Positions 57,819-64,000 of a stretch of DNA of 64,000 nucleotides are shown here, piece by piece. A program made the position numbers and the translations under genes. The notes below the pieces were generated by a model. That model was not told the origin of the DNA. It was given only the letters and a program-made list of their open reading frames with translations, and searched no databases. The stretch is taken from assembly GCA_025699005.1 (NCBI GenBank), contig JAILWI010000002.1, positions 151,403 to 215,402 of the forward strand, read 5' to 3'. This stretch comes from Chloroflexota bacterium (GTDB lineage Bacteria > Chloroflexota > Limnocylindria > QHBO01). The first letter of the stretch is position 1. Every line of letters starts with the position of its first letter.

Positions 57819-58726
57819 TGGCCACCGAGCCGGCGATCGACATTCGCGGGCTCCGGAAGTCATACGGCTCGCTGGAGGCGGTGCGCGGCATCGACCTGCG
57901 GGTCGAGCGCGGCGAGGTCTTCTCGCTCCTCGGGCCGAACGGCGCGGGCAAGACGACGACCGTCGAGATCCTCGAGGGCCACCGCAGCCGCAGCGCGGGC
58001 GAGGTCAGCGTCCTGGGCCACGACCCCGGTCGCAACGATCCCGCCCTGAAGCGCCAGGTGGGGATCGTCCTCCAGCAGACCGGCGTCGATCTCTACCTGA
58101 CCGTCCGCGAGGTGGTCGAGATGATCGCCGGCTACTACCCGGCACCGCGGGACGTCGACGAGGTGATCGGCCTGGCCGGGCTCACGGAGCAGCGCGACCA
58201 GCGCGTGAAGAAACTGTCCGGTGGGCAGCGCCGTCGCGTGGACCTCGCCGTGGCACTTGCCGGCGACCCCGAGCTCCTCTTCCTCGACGAGCCCACGACC
58301 GGCTTCGATCCGTCGGCTCGTCGCCAGGCATGGGAGACGGTTCGGGGGCTCACGGCCCTGGGCAAGACGATCTTCCTGACGACGCACTTCATGGACGAGG
58401 CCCAGGCCCTGGCGGATCGGCTGGCGATCATCGCCGACGGGGTGATCGTGGCCGCGGGCACGGCGAGCGAGCTCATCGGCGCCAGCTCCACGACGAGCCG
58501 CATCCGGTTTCGGCTCCCGGACGGCTCGAGGCCGCCGGACGACTCGGGAGCGCGGGCCGACGGCGCGTGGTGGGAGATCGAGACGGACGCTCCGACGCGC
58601 GCGGTCCACGACCTGACCGGCTGGGCGCTCGAGAGCGGCACGACGCTCATCGACCTCGAGATCACCCGCCGCTCGCTCGAGGACGTCTACCTCCAGCTGA
58701 CCGCCGATGCGGAGGCGACCGAATGA
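57818..58726 (+). CDS. ABC transporter ATP-binding protein (ABC-2 exporter type)
   Basis: A 302-aa ATPase. Walker A GPNGAGKTT (about residue 42), Q-loop VLQQTG, signature LSGGQRRRV (about 137), Walker B LLFLDEPTTG (about 158) and H-loop TTHFMDEA are intact. It forms a transporter with the permease encoded next (ATGA overlap). A C-terminal domain of about 80 residues follows the ATPase, as in DrrA/CcmA-like exporters. Its place in the oxidase operon hints at export of heme, copper or a lipid, but this is open. Confidence 0.94.
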   Translation: MATEPAIDIRGLRKSYGSLEAVRGIDLRVERGEVFSLLGPNGAGKTTTVEILEGHRSRSAGEVSVLGHDPGRNDPALKRQVGIVLQQTGVDLYLTVREVVEMIAGYYPAPRDVDEVIGLAGLTEQRDQRVKKLSGGQRRRVDLAVALAGDPELLFLDEPTTGFDPSARRQAWETVRGLTALGKTIFLTTHFMDEAQALADRLAIIADGVIVAAGTASELIGASSTTSRIRFRLPDGSRPPDDSGARADGAWWEIETDAPTRAVHDLTGWALESGTTLIDLEITRRSLEDVYLQLTADAEATE

Positions 58727-59463
58727 ACGACGTCGCGCTCGCCCTCCGGCAGATCCGCTACGAGAACCGCGCCTTCTGGCGCAATCCGCCGGCCGCCTTC
58801 TTCACGTTCGCCTTCCCGCTCATCTTCATGGTCATCTTCAACGTGCTGTTCGGCGAGGGCGCGTCGCGCTTCTTTACGCCGGCGATCATCGTCTTCAGCG
58901 TCATCACCGCCACGTACACGAACCTGGCCATCGCCGTGACCATCGCGCGCGACGACGGCATCCTGAAGCGCGTGCGGGGCACGCCGCTGCCGACCTGGGC
59001 GTATCTCGCCGGACGGATCGGCCACGCCATCATCATCGGCTTCCTCCTCGTCGCGATCGTCGCAGCCTTCGGCGCGCTCGCGTTCGACGTCGAGGTGCCG
59101 TGGGAGGCGATGCCGAGCGTCCTCCTGGTCCTCGTCGTCGGAGCCGCGACGTTCTCCGCGCTCGGGCTCGCGATCGCGGGCTTCATCCCCAACGCCGAGG
59201 CTGCTCCGGCCGTGGTGAATGCCGTCATCCTTCCGGCGCTCTTCATCAGCAACGTGTTCATTCCGATCGAGAACGCCCCGGACTGGGTCGACACGGTGAG
59301 CAAGCTGCTTCCCGTCCGCCACTTCGCCGATGCGATGCTCACGCTGTACACCGGGGGCAGTGCGGCCGACTTCCCGTGGACCGATCTCGGGATCCTGGCG
59401 GCATGGGGGCTCGCGGGCGTCGTGCTCGCCGTCCGGACGTTCAGCTGGGAGCCGCGCCGCTAG
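58723..59463 (+). CDS. ABC-2 type transporter permease
   Basis: A 246-aa protein with six helices and the ABC-2 pattern: an N-terminal amphipathic RQIRYENRAFWRNPPAAFF, DDGILKRVRGTPLPTWAYLAGRI between helices 2 and 3, and PALFISNVFIPIENAPDWV before the last helices. It pairs with the ATPase before it. The TAG stop forms CTAG with the convergent DinB stop. The substrate is unknown. Confidence 0.92.
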   Translation: MNDVALALRQIRYENRAFWRNPPAAFFTFAFPLIFMVIFNVLFGEGASRFFTPAIIVFSVITATYTNLAIAVTIARDDGILKRVRGTPLPTWAYLAGRIGHAIIIGFLLVAIVAAFGALAFDVEVPWEAMPSVLLVLVVGAATFSALGLAIAGFIPNAEAAPAVVNAVILPALFISNVFIPIENAPDWVDTVSKLLPVRHFADAMLTLYTGGSAADFPWTDLGILAAWGLAGVVLAVRTFSWEPRR

Positions 59464-59927
59464 TCGCCCACCAGCCTCGCGATCTGCGCGAGATGGTCGA
59501 CCTCCTCGGCCGCCACGTGGCTCTCGTAGCGCTCGATGGTCATGCGGCCGTGGGTCCCGTGGATCCCGACGCGGTTCCATCCGGCGTCGTCGAGCGACTC
59601 GAGCAGAGCGACGTGCCGGGCGCGGAGCTCCGCCAGGCGAGCGAGCTCGGCGGCCACGTCCAGCTCGATGTACCGCCGCTCGACGGCAAGCGCGTCCTGG
59701 TCGAACGATGGGAGGTGCGGCTCGTCCTCGTGGGCCATGCGGCTGACCCGCTCGAACGCACGCGCCTCCGTGTCGGCGAGGTGCGCCACGACCTCGACGG
59801 CAGCCCATTCCCCCTCGGCCGGGCGACGCCGGATGGCTTCCGGTGACATGACGGAGATGAGGGCCTCGGCCACCACCGGGGTGGCCCGCAGGGTCTTCAG
59901 CAGCTCGAGGCGAGGGTCAATGGCCAT
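59460..59927 (-). CDS. DinB-family four-helix metalloprotein
   Basis: A 155-aa protein. The DinB metal site appears as [12 protein letters not shown] (His about residue 48) and [15 protein letters not shown] (two His about 137 and 146). Such proteins are often thiol-dependent enzymes or have no known activity. ATG 59927 overlaps the end of ispG by 11 nt, so it is transcribed with it. Longer readings lie inside ispG. Confidence 0.87.
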   Translation of the reverse strand: MAIDPRLELLKTLRATPVVAEALISVMSPEAIRRRPAEGEWAAVEVVAHLADTEARAFERVSRMAHEDEPHLPSFDQDALAVERRYIELDVAAELARLAELRARHVALLESLDDAGWNRVGIHGTHGRMTIERYESHVAAEEVDHLAQIARLVGD

Positions 59928-61161
59928 CGGTTGATGCCTCCGCGAGCGGCGAGGGATAGCGGCGTTCGACATAGCCGTCGAGGATCGCGAGGAATCGCGG
60001 CACGATGTCGTCGCCGCGGAGCGTCTCCGTCTTCTCGCCGTCGACGAAGACGGGGGCCACCGGTTCCTCGAACGTCCCGGGTAGGCTGATGCCGATGTCG
60101 GCGTGCTTCGACTCGCCGGGCCCGTTCACGACGCAGCCCATGACCGCGACCCGCAGCTCCTCGACGCCGGGGTGCGCCTCACGCCAGGCGGGCATCTGCT
60201 TGACGAGGTAGGCCTGGATGTCGCGAGCCATCTCCTGGAAGAAGGTGCTCGTCGTGCGTCCGCAGCCGGGACAGGCCGACACCTGGGGCAGGAACGAGCG
60301 CAGGCCCATCGACTGGAGCACCTGCTGTGCGACCTGCACTTCCTGGGTGCGATCCCCGCCGGGCTCCGGCGTGAGCGAGACCCGGATCGTGTCGCCGATG
60401 CCGCGCTGCAGCAGAATCGCGAGCCCGGCCGTCGAAGTGATGATGCCTTTCGCCCCCATGCCCGCCTCGGTCAGGCCCAGATGAAGCGGGTAGTCACAGC
60501 GCCTCGCCAGCCGGTCGTAGACCTCGACGAGGTCCTGCACGCCCGAGACCTTGGCGCTGATGATGATCCGGTCGTGGGGAAGGCCGGTCTCCTCGGCAAG
60601 GCGGGCGGACCGCAGCGCCGACTCGATCATCGCCTCGATCATCACCTCGCGACTGTCGGCCGGCTCGGGCAGGAGCGCGTTCGCATCCATCATCTCGGTG
60701 AGGAGCTGCTGGTCGAGCGAGCCCCAGTTCACGCCGATGCGGACCGGCTTCTCGTTCGCGATCGCGACCTCGATGATCTGCACGAACTGCTCGTCGCGCC
60801 GCTTCGTCCCCACGTTCCCCGGGTTGATGCGGTACTTCGCCAGGGCCGCCGCGGCTGCCGGGTACTTCGTGAGGAGCAGGTGGCCGTTGTAGTGGAAGTC
60901 GCCGATGAGCGGCACGTCCACGCCGAGCCGGTCGAGCTTCTCGCGGATGACGGGAACGGCCTCCGCCGCCGCGTCGTTGTTCACCGTGATGCGAACGAGC
61001 TCCGAGCCGGCATGTGCCAGCTGCGCGACCTGGATGGCGGTGGCGTCCGGGTCGGCAGTATCGGTGTTCGTCATCGACTGCACCACGACCGGGTGCGCCG
61101 ATCCGACCGGGATGCCGCCGACGAGCACGGTCGATGTCGGTCGGCGTGGGATGGCGGTCAT
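59917..61161 (-). CDS. ispG: (E)-4-hydroxy-3-methylbut-2-enyl-diphosphate synthase
   Basis: A 414-aa enzyme of the MEP isoprenoid pathway. It opens with [22 protein letters not shown] (split), has [14 protein letters not shown] near residue 110, and [4Fe-4S] ligands in ACPGCGR (Cys about 297 and 300) and [10 protein letters not shown] (Cys about 341) with the catalytic Glu in the last motif. It converts MEcPP to HMBPP. ATG 61161 has TACCAT 8 nt upstream. It is the two-domain form, without the TIM-barrel insert of plant enzymes. Confidence 0.97.
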   Translation of the reverse strand: MTAIPRRPTSTVLVGGIPVGSAHPVVVQSMTNTDTADPDATAIQVAQLAHAGSELVRITVNNDAAAEAVPVIREKLDRLGVDVPLIGDFHYNGHLLLTKYPAAAAALAKYRINPGNVGTKRRDEQFVQIIEVAIANEKPVRIGVNWGSLDQQLLTEMMDANALLPEPADSREVMIEAMIESALRSARLAEETGLPHDRIIISAKVSGVQDLVEVYDRLARRCDYPLHLGLTEAGMGAKGIITSTAGLAILLQRGIGDTIRVSLTPEPGGDRTQEVQVAQQVLQSMGLRSFLPQVSACPGCGRTTSTFFQEMARDIQAYLVKQMPAWREAHPGVEELRVAVMGCVVNGPGESKHADIGISLPGTFEEPVAPVFVDGEKTETLRGDDIVPRFLAILDGYVERRYPSPLAEASTDGH

Positions 61162-61169
61162 GTCAGCTC

Positions 61170-61175
61170 ATGGTA
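61170..61175 (-). promoter_or_regulatory. -10 element TACCAT for ispG
   Basis: On the minus strand TACCAT is followed by 8 nt and ATG 61161, giving a leaderless or nearly leaderless mRNA. Confidence 0.45.
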
Positions 61176-61248
61176 GAGCCGGGCCCGCGAATCGGCACGC
61201 GGCGTGCACGCGGACGGCACCGTGGATGCTGAGTGGGGGCCGGGGGCC

Positions 61249-61644
61249 ATGACATCGGTGCGCCAGGTCTGGATCGTCGAGGATGAGATGCCCGCCGCGG
61301 AGCTCGCGGCGGACCTGTGCCAGGCGAACGGCGCAGCGCCCTCCGTCTTCCGCATGCCGATTGCATTCCTCGCCGCGCTCCGCACGGCATCGGCACCCGA
61401 CGTCGTCGTCCTCGACTGGCGTCTCGAGCACGAGCTGAGCGCGGCGCTGTTCCTCGCCACGCGCCATCGGTATCCGCAGATGCCGGTCATCTACTGGACC
61501 GGCAGCGCGTCCGGCTCGCTGCCCTCGATGATCTCCGAGGACCGCTGGACGGTCATCGTGGACAAGGCCGATGGCGCCGCATCCTTCGAGGATGCGCTCG
61601 AGTGGGCGATCGCGATGAGCGCGGGGGACGAAGCCACCGGCTAG
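61249..61644 (+). CDS. Stand-alone response-regulator receiver domain
   Basis: A 131-aa protein. QVWIVEDE supplies the acidic pocket, VVVLDWRLE the phospho-acceptor Asp (about residue 53), WTGSAS the conserved Thr/Ser (about 84) and IVDKADG the Lys (about 106). No output domain follows, so it would act by protein-protein contact. No histidine kinase is in the window. ATG 61249 starts the domain. The stop shares CTAG with the convergent KAS gene. Confidence 0.82.
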   Translation: MTSVRQVWIVEDEMPAAELAADLCQANGAAPSVFRMPIAFLAALRTASAPDVVVLDWRLEHELSAALFLATRHRYPQMPVIYWTGSASGSLPSMISEDRWTVIVDKADGAASFEDALEWAIAMSAGDEATG

Positions 61645-62873
61645 GCGTGCCGCGCCAGCAGCAGTGCCGCATTCATGCCCCCGAACCCGAACGAGGTCGA
61701 GAGTGCGACGTCCACGGCCACCGGCGTTGCATCACACAGGAGATTGAGCTGGATCTCCGGATCGGGGATCTCGAGGTTGCAGGTCCCGGGCAGCGTCCCG
61801 CGATCGATCGCCATGGCGGTGATCGCCGCCTCGATGGCTCCCGACGCGCCGAGCGCGTGCCCGTACAGCCCCTTCGTGCCCGACACCGGGACCCGGTCCG
61901 CGACGTCGTCGCCCAGGGCTCGCCGGATGGCGCGCGCCTCGGCCGGCTCGTTGAGCGGCGTGGCCGACCCGTGGGCGTTCACGTAGCCGATCCGATCGGG
62001 CTCGAGTCCGGCATCGGCCAGGGCGGTGACGACCGCTCGCGCCGCGTCTCGCCCGTCCGGTCGCGGCGCCGTCATGTGGTACGCATCGTTGCTCGCGCCG
62101 TAGCCGACGACCTCGGCGATGACCCGCGCGCCGCGGCGCAGGGCAGCATCGCGCTCCTCGAGCGCCAGGATCGCGGCCCCCTCGCCCATGACGAAGCCGT
62201 CACGGCCGGCGTCGAACGGACGCGAGGCATGCTCCGGGTCGTCGTTCCGCTGCGAGAGCACGCGGATCATGGCGAAGGCCCCGAAGGTGAGCGGCGCGAG
62301 CGGTGCCTCCGACCCTCCGGCCAGTGCCGCGTCGACCGTGCCGTCGCGGATCGCTTCGAAGGCCTGGCCGATGGCCACGGCACCCGATGCGCACGAGTTC
62401 GCATTGCCGACCGCCGGACCGGTCAGCCCCAGGTCCAGGGCGACGTTGCTGGCGCCGGCTCCCCCGAACACTGCCAGGGCAAGGGTCGGGGCCACGCCCC
62501 GGACACCGTGGGCAACATACCCGGCGTGCTGCTCCTCGCCGAACGCGACGCCGCCGAGCGCCGACCCGATCCAGACGCCCGTGCGCGCCGGGTCGTGCGC
62601 ATCCAGCCCGCCCCGGTCGAATGCCATCCGCGCGGCGGCGACCGAGAGCGCGCTGAACCGGTCGAGCCGGCGGGCGCGCCGCGCGTCGAGATGGTCGGCC
62701 GGATCGAAGTCGTCGACCTGCGCCGCGATGTGCGAGGGAAACGGGCTCGGGTCGAAGCGGTCGATCGTGCGCACCGCGGACCGGTTGGCGATCACGCCCT
62801 GCCAGAGGCCGTCCGCCCCGCTGCCGACGGGCGTGATGGCTCCGATGCCGGTGATCACGACGCGGCGCTTCAC
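61641..62873 (-). CDS. Beta-ketoacyl-ACP synthase (KAS II/FabF-like)
   Basis: A 410-aa thiolase-fold enzyme. The catalytic Cys lies in ANSCASGAVA (about residue 163), the two His in VNAHGSATP (about 301) and GLYGHALGASGA (about 338), and it opens with VVITGIGAITPVG. It condenses an acyl thioester with malonyl-ACP. GTG 62873 overlaps the SRPBCC stop (GTGA). Location in an operon with an SRPBCC and a geranylgeranyl-reductase-like gene, away from other fab genes, suggests a specialised lipid or polyketide pathway rather than core fatty-acid synthesis. Confidence 0.92.
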   Translation of the reverse strand: MKRRVVITGIGAITPVGSGADGLWQGVIANRSAVRTIDRFDPSPFPSHIAAQVDDFDPADHLDARRARRLDRFSALSVAAARMAFDRGGLDAHDPARTGVWIGSALGGVAFGEEQHAGYVAHGVRGVAPTLALAVFGGAGASNVALDLGLTGPAVGNANSCASGAVAIGQAFEAIRDGTVDAALAGGSEAPLAPLTFGAFAMIRVLSQRNDDPEHASRPFDAGRDGFVMGEGAAILALEERDAALRRGARVIAEVVGYGASNDAYHMTAPRPDGRDAARAVVTALADAGLEPDRIGYVNAHGSATPLNEPAEARAIRRALGDDVADRVPVSGTKGLYGHALGASGAIEAAITAMAIDRGTLPGTCNLEIPDPEIQLNLLCDATPVAVDVALSTSFGFGGMNAALLLARHA

Positions 62874-63316
62874 GATGCGTCGCGCTCCACGAGCGCACGG
62901 ATCGTGGCCAGCGTGCGACCGGCCACGGCCTCGATGAAGTGGGGACCGATGACGTGGTTCGCAGCGAAGCCGCCGATGACCGGCCACCCGAGCTCCAGAC
63001 GGTGCTCGATGCTGACATCCGTCCCGCCCTCCACGGGCTCGAAGCGCCACGCCACCCACATCCCGCGCGTGACGCCACCGGTGTGGACGAATTCGATCAT
63101 GCGGTCGGCGGGCATCGGGCGCTGGATCGCCTCCCAGCGCACCGGGATCGGTCCGCGACGAGCACCCATCGCGAAGCGGCGCTCGCCGTTCGGGTCGGGC
63201 ACGGGGGTCACGTAGCGGTAGTGCGGCAGGATCTCCGGCCACCGCTCGACCTCGGCGGCGTGCGGAAAGATCCGCTCCCACGGAGCGGCCATGCGGACGT
63301 GGAGCCTGCTCTTCAC
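62870..63316 (-). CDS. SRPBCC-family (polyketide cyclase/aromatase-like) protein
   Basis: A 148-aa START-like ligand-binding protein. MAAPWERIFPHAAEVERWPEILPHYR (split over residues 8-33) and WRFEPVEGGTDVSIEHRLE follow the family pattern. It could cyclise or carry the product of the neighbouring KAS. GTG 63316 overlaps the flavoprotein stop and its own stop overlaps the KAS start, so all three are coupled. Confidence 0.85.
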   Translation of the reverse strand: MKSRLHVRMAAPWERIFPHAAEVERWPEILPHYRYVTPVPDPNGERRFAMGARRGPIPVRWEAIQRPMPADRMIEFVHTGGVTRGMWVAWRFEPVEGGTDVSIEHRLELGWPVIGGFAANHVIGPHFIEAVAGRTLATIRALVERDAS

Positions 63317-64000
63317 GGCGCGAGCACCTCCGCCAGGGCGCGGGGGGAGAGGGCGTCGGTGGCGGGGCGAAGGTCACCGAGCGCCGAGCCGAGCCGCAGC
63401 GCCGCCGCGGGCCGGGTCTCCAGCCGGGCCACCACGTGCTCGAGCGCCCACGGCAAGGCGAGGAAGCCCTGGATTAGCCATGTCAGGGCGCTCTTCGCCG
63501 CGAAGGCTCGTCGTCGTTCGGCGCGATAGGCGTCCGCCACCTCCGAGCCGCCGTGGATCGCATCGGCCGCGGCGCGAGCGGAGCGCAGGGCGCGGTAGAT
63601 GCCCTCGCCGGTGAACGGGTCCACGAAGCCGGCGGCATCGCCGACCAGCAGCCACCCGCGCCCCGCGACCTCGGAGACGCGATGCCCGATCGGCGACGTC
63701 CCGCGGATCGGGGCCAGTCGCTCGACACCGTCGAGCCGCCGTTGAACGGCCGGGATCCCGGCGATCGCCGCGGCGAAGCGGTCGGCGGCGGATCCCCTGC
63801 CGCGCATCGGCAGGGCCATCCCGACGTTCAGCTCTCCTCCCGGGGTCGGCGCGAGGCCGACGTAGTAGCCGTCCCCGACGTGCATCTCGCCATGATCGAC
63901 CAGGCCCGGCGGACCGGCGACGTGCGCGACGAGGCCGATGCGCCGGGGTGCGCGCACGGGCCGCTCGACGCCGAGCAGCCGCGCGACCGTGCTTCGTGCC
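63313..64000 (-). CDS. Geranylgeranyl-reductase/FAD-dependent monooxygenase-like protein, partial
   Basis: The C-terminal 228 residues are present and the frame stays open to the right edge, so the N-terminal FAD-binding motif is missing. GRGWLLVGDAAGFVDPFTGEGIYRAL (split) is the second FAD-binding motif of the geranylgeranyl reductase family, and GDGYYVGLAPTPGGELNVG is the sheet before it. It may reduce or oxidise an isoprenoid or polyketide intermediate. First visible gene of the operon with SRPBCC and KAS genes. Confidence 0.85.
   Translation of the reverse strand, partial: ARSTVARLLGVERPVRAPRRIGLVAHVAGPPGLVDHGEMHVGDGYYVGLAPTPGGELNVGMALPMRGRGSAADRFAAAIAGIPAVQRRLDGVERLAPIRGTSPIGHRVSEVAGRGWLLVGDAAGFVDPFTGEGIYRALRSARAAADAIHGGSEVADAYRAERRRAFAAKSALTWLIQGFLALPWALEHVVARLETRPAAALRLGSALGDLRPATDALSPRALAEVLAP

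Noticed and set aside
1-64000. CRISPR arrays, rRNA, prophage or insertion-sequence transposases
   Set aside because: No regularly spaced repeats, rRNA segments, integrase or transposase coding sequences were seen on either strand.

Overview
The window is a GC-rich (roughly two-thirds G+C), gene-dense bacterial chromosome segment with no rRNA, CRISPR array, prophage or recognisable transposase. Several traits point to the Chloroflexota (Limnocylindria/Ellin6529-like) or a related terrestrial/aquatic lineage: a CtaA-CtaB fusion next to a CtaG-type caa3 oxidase locus, a DUF2520-panC-panB operon, a TIGR03885-like LLM flavoenzyme beside a TreS-like GH13 enzyme, a ctaC with an extra cupredoxin, and a full-length type I SerA. 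No 16S or marker tree is possible here, so this placement is inference.

Layout. 1-10618 is a surface-polysaccharide cluster: a polyprenyl-phosphate sugar-1-phosphate transferase (cut by the left edge), a nucleotide-sugar epimerase/reductase and a GT4 on the minus strand. On the plus strand follow a Wzx-type flippase, a WbpD/WbpE/WbpB-like trio for an acetylated amino sugar, a Wzy-like polymerase, a second GT4 and a Ugd-type dehydrogenase. 10580-12774 holds a divergent pair of paralogous, exported proteins of unknown function. 12782-14380 is serA, followed by tRNA-Pro(CGG). 14785-20793 holds a class III cyclase, the LLM/GH13 pair and a divergent alpha/beta hydrolase - sirtuin - P1 peptidase operon. 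20790-25865 (minus strand) carries panB, panC, DUF2520, a phytoene-desaturase-like flavoprotein, a DUF385 protein and a cytoplasmic HtrA-like protease, facing an HxlR regulator across a clear operator.

26570-27312 is an ArsR/AHSA1 operon whose second gene carries an in-frame TAG. 27381-27885 is a 505-bp segment bounded by a perfect 19-bp inverted repeat and containing one orphan gene. 28001-36793 includes a Ni/Co transporter facing a Fur-family regulator, an arginase-family enzyme, and secreted subtilisin and ExeM/NucH-like nuclease genes. 37127-48001 is mixed metabolism: a split-barrel protein, a split-barrel/UbiA fusion, tryptophanase, a membrane molybdoenzyme, MFS, Eis, rhomboid and MpaB-like genes. 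47980-59463 is dominated by the aerobic respiratory locus: MOSC-GNAT fusion, ctaAB fusion, ctaG, ctaC-D-E-F, a TlpA-like thioredoxin, a 56-aa membrane peptide and an ABC exporter. 59460-64000 holds DinB, ispG, a stand-alone receiver domain, and a KAS - SRPBCC - FAD-reductase operon cut by the right edge.

Two organisational features recur. First, a TANNNT-like -10 hexamer lies 6-8 nt upstream of the start codon of at least sixteen operon-leading genes, which implies frequent leaderless mRNAs; genes inside operons instead use 1-4 nt ATGA/GTGA/TGATG overlaps or Shine-Dalgarno sites. Second, three convergent gene pairs end on one shared CTAG. The most unusual single structures are the 19-bp inverted-repeat cassette, the exported paralogue pair beside the polysaccharide cluster, and several gene fusions (split-barrel/UbiA, MOSC-GNAT, CtaA-CtaB, CtaC-cupredoxin).
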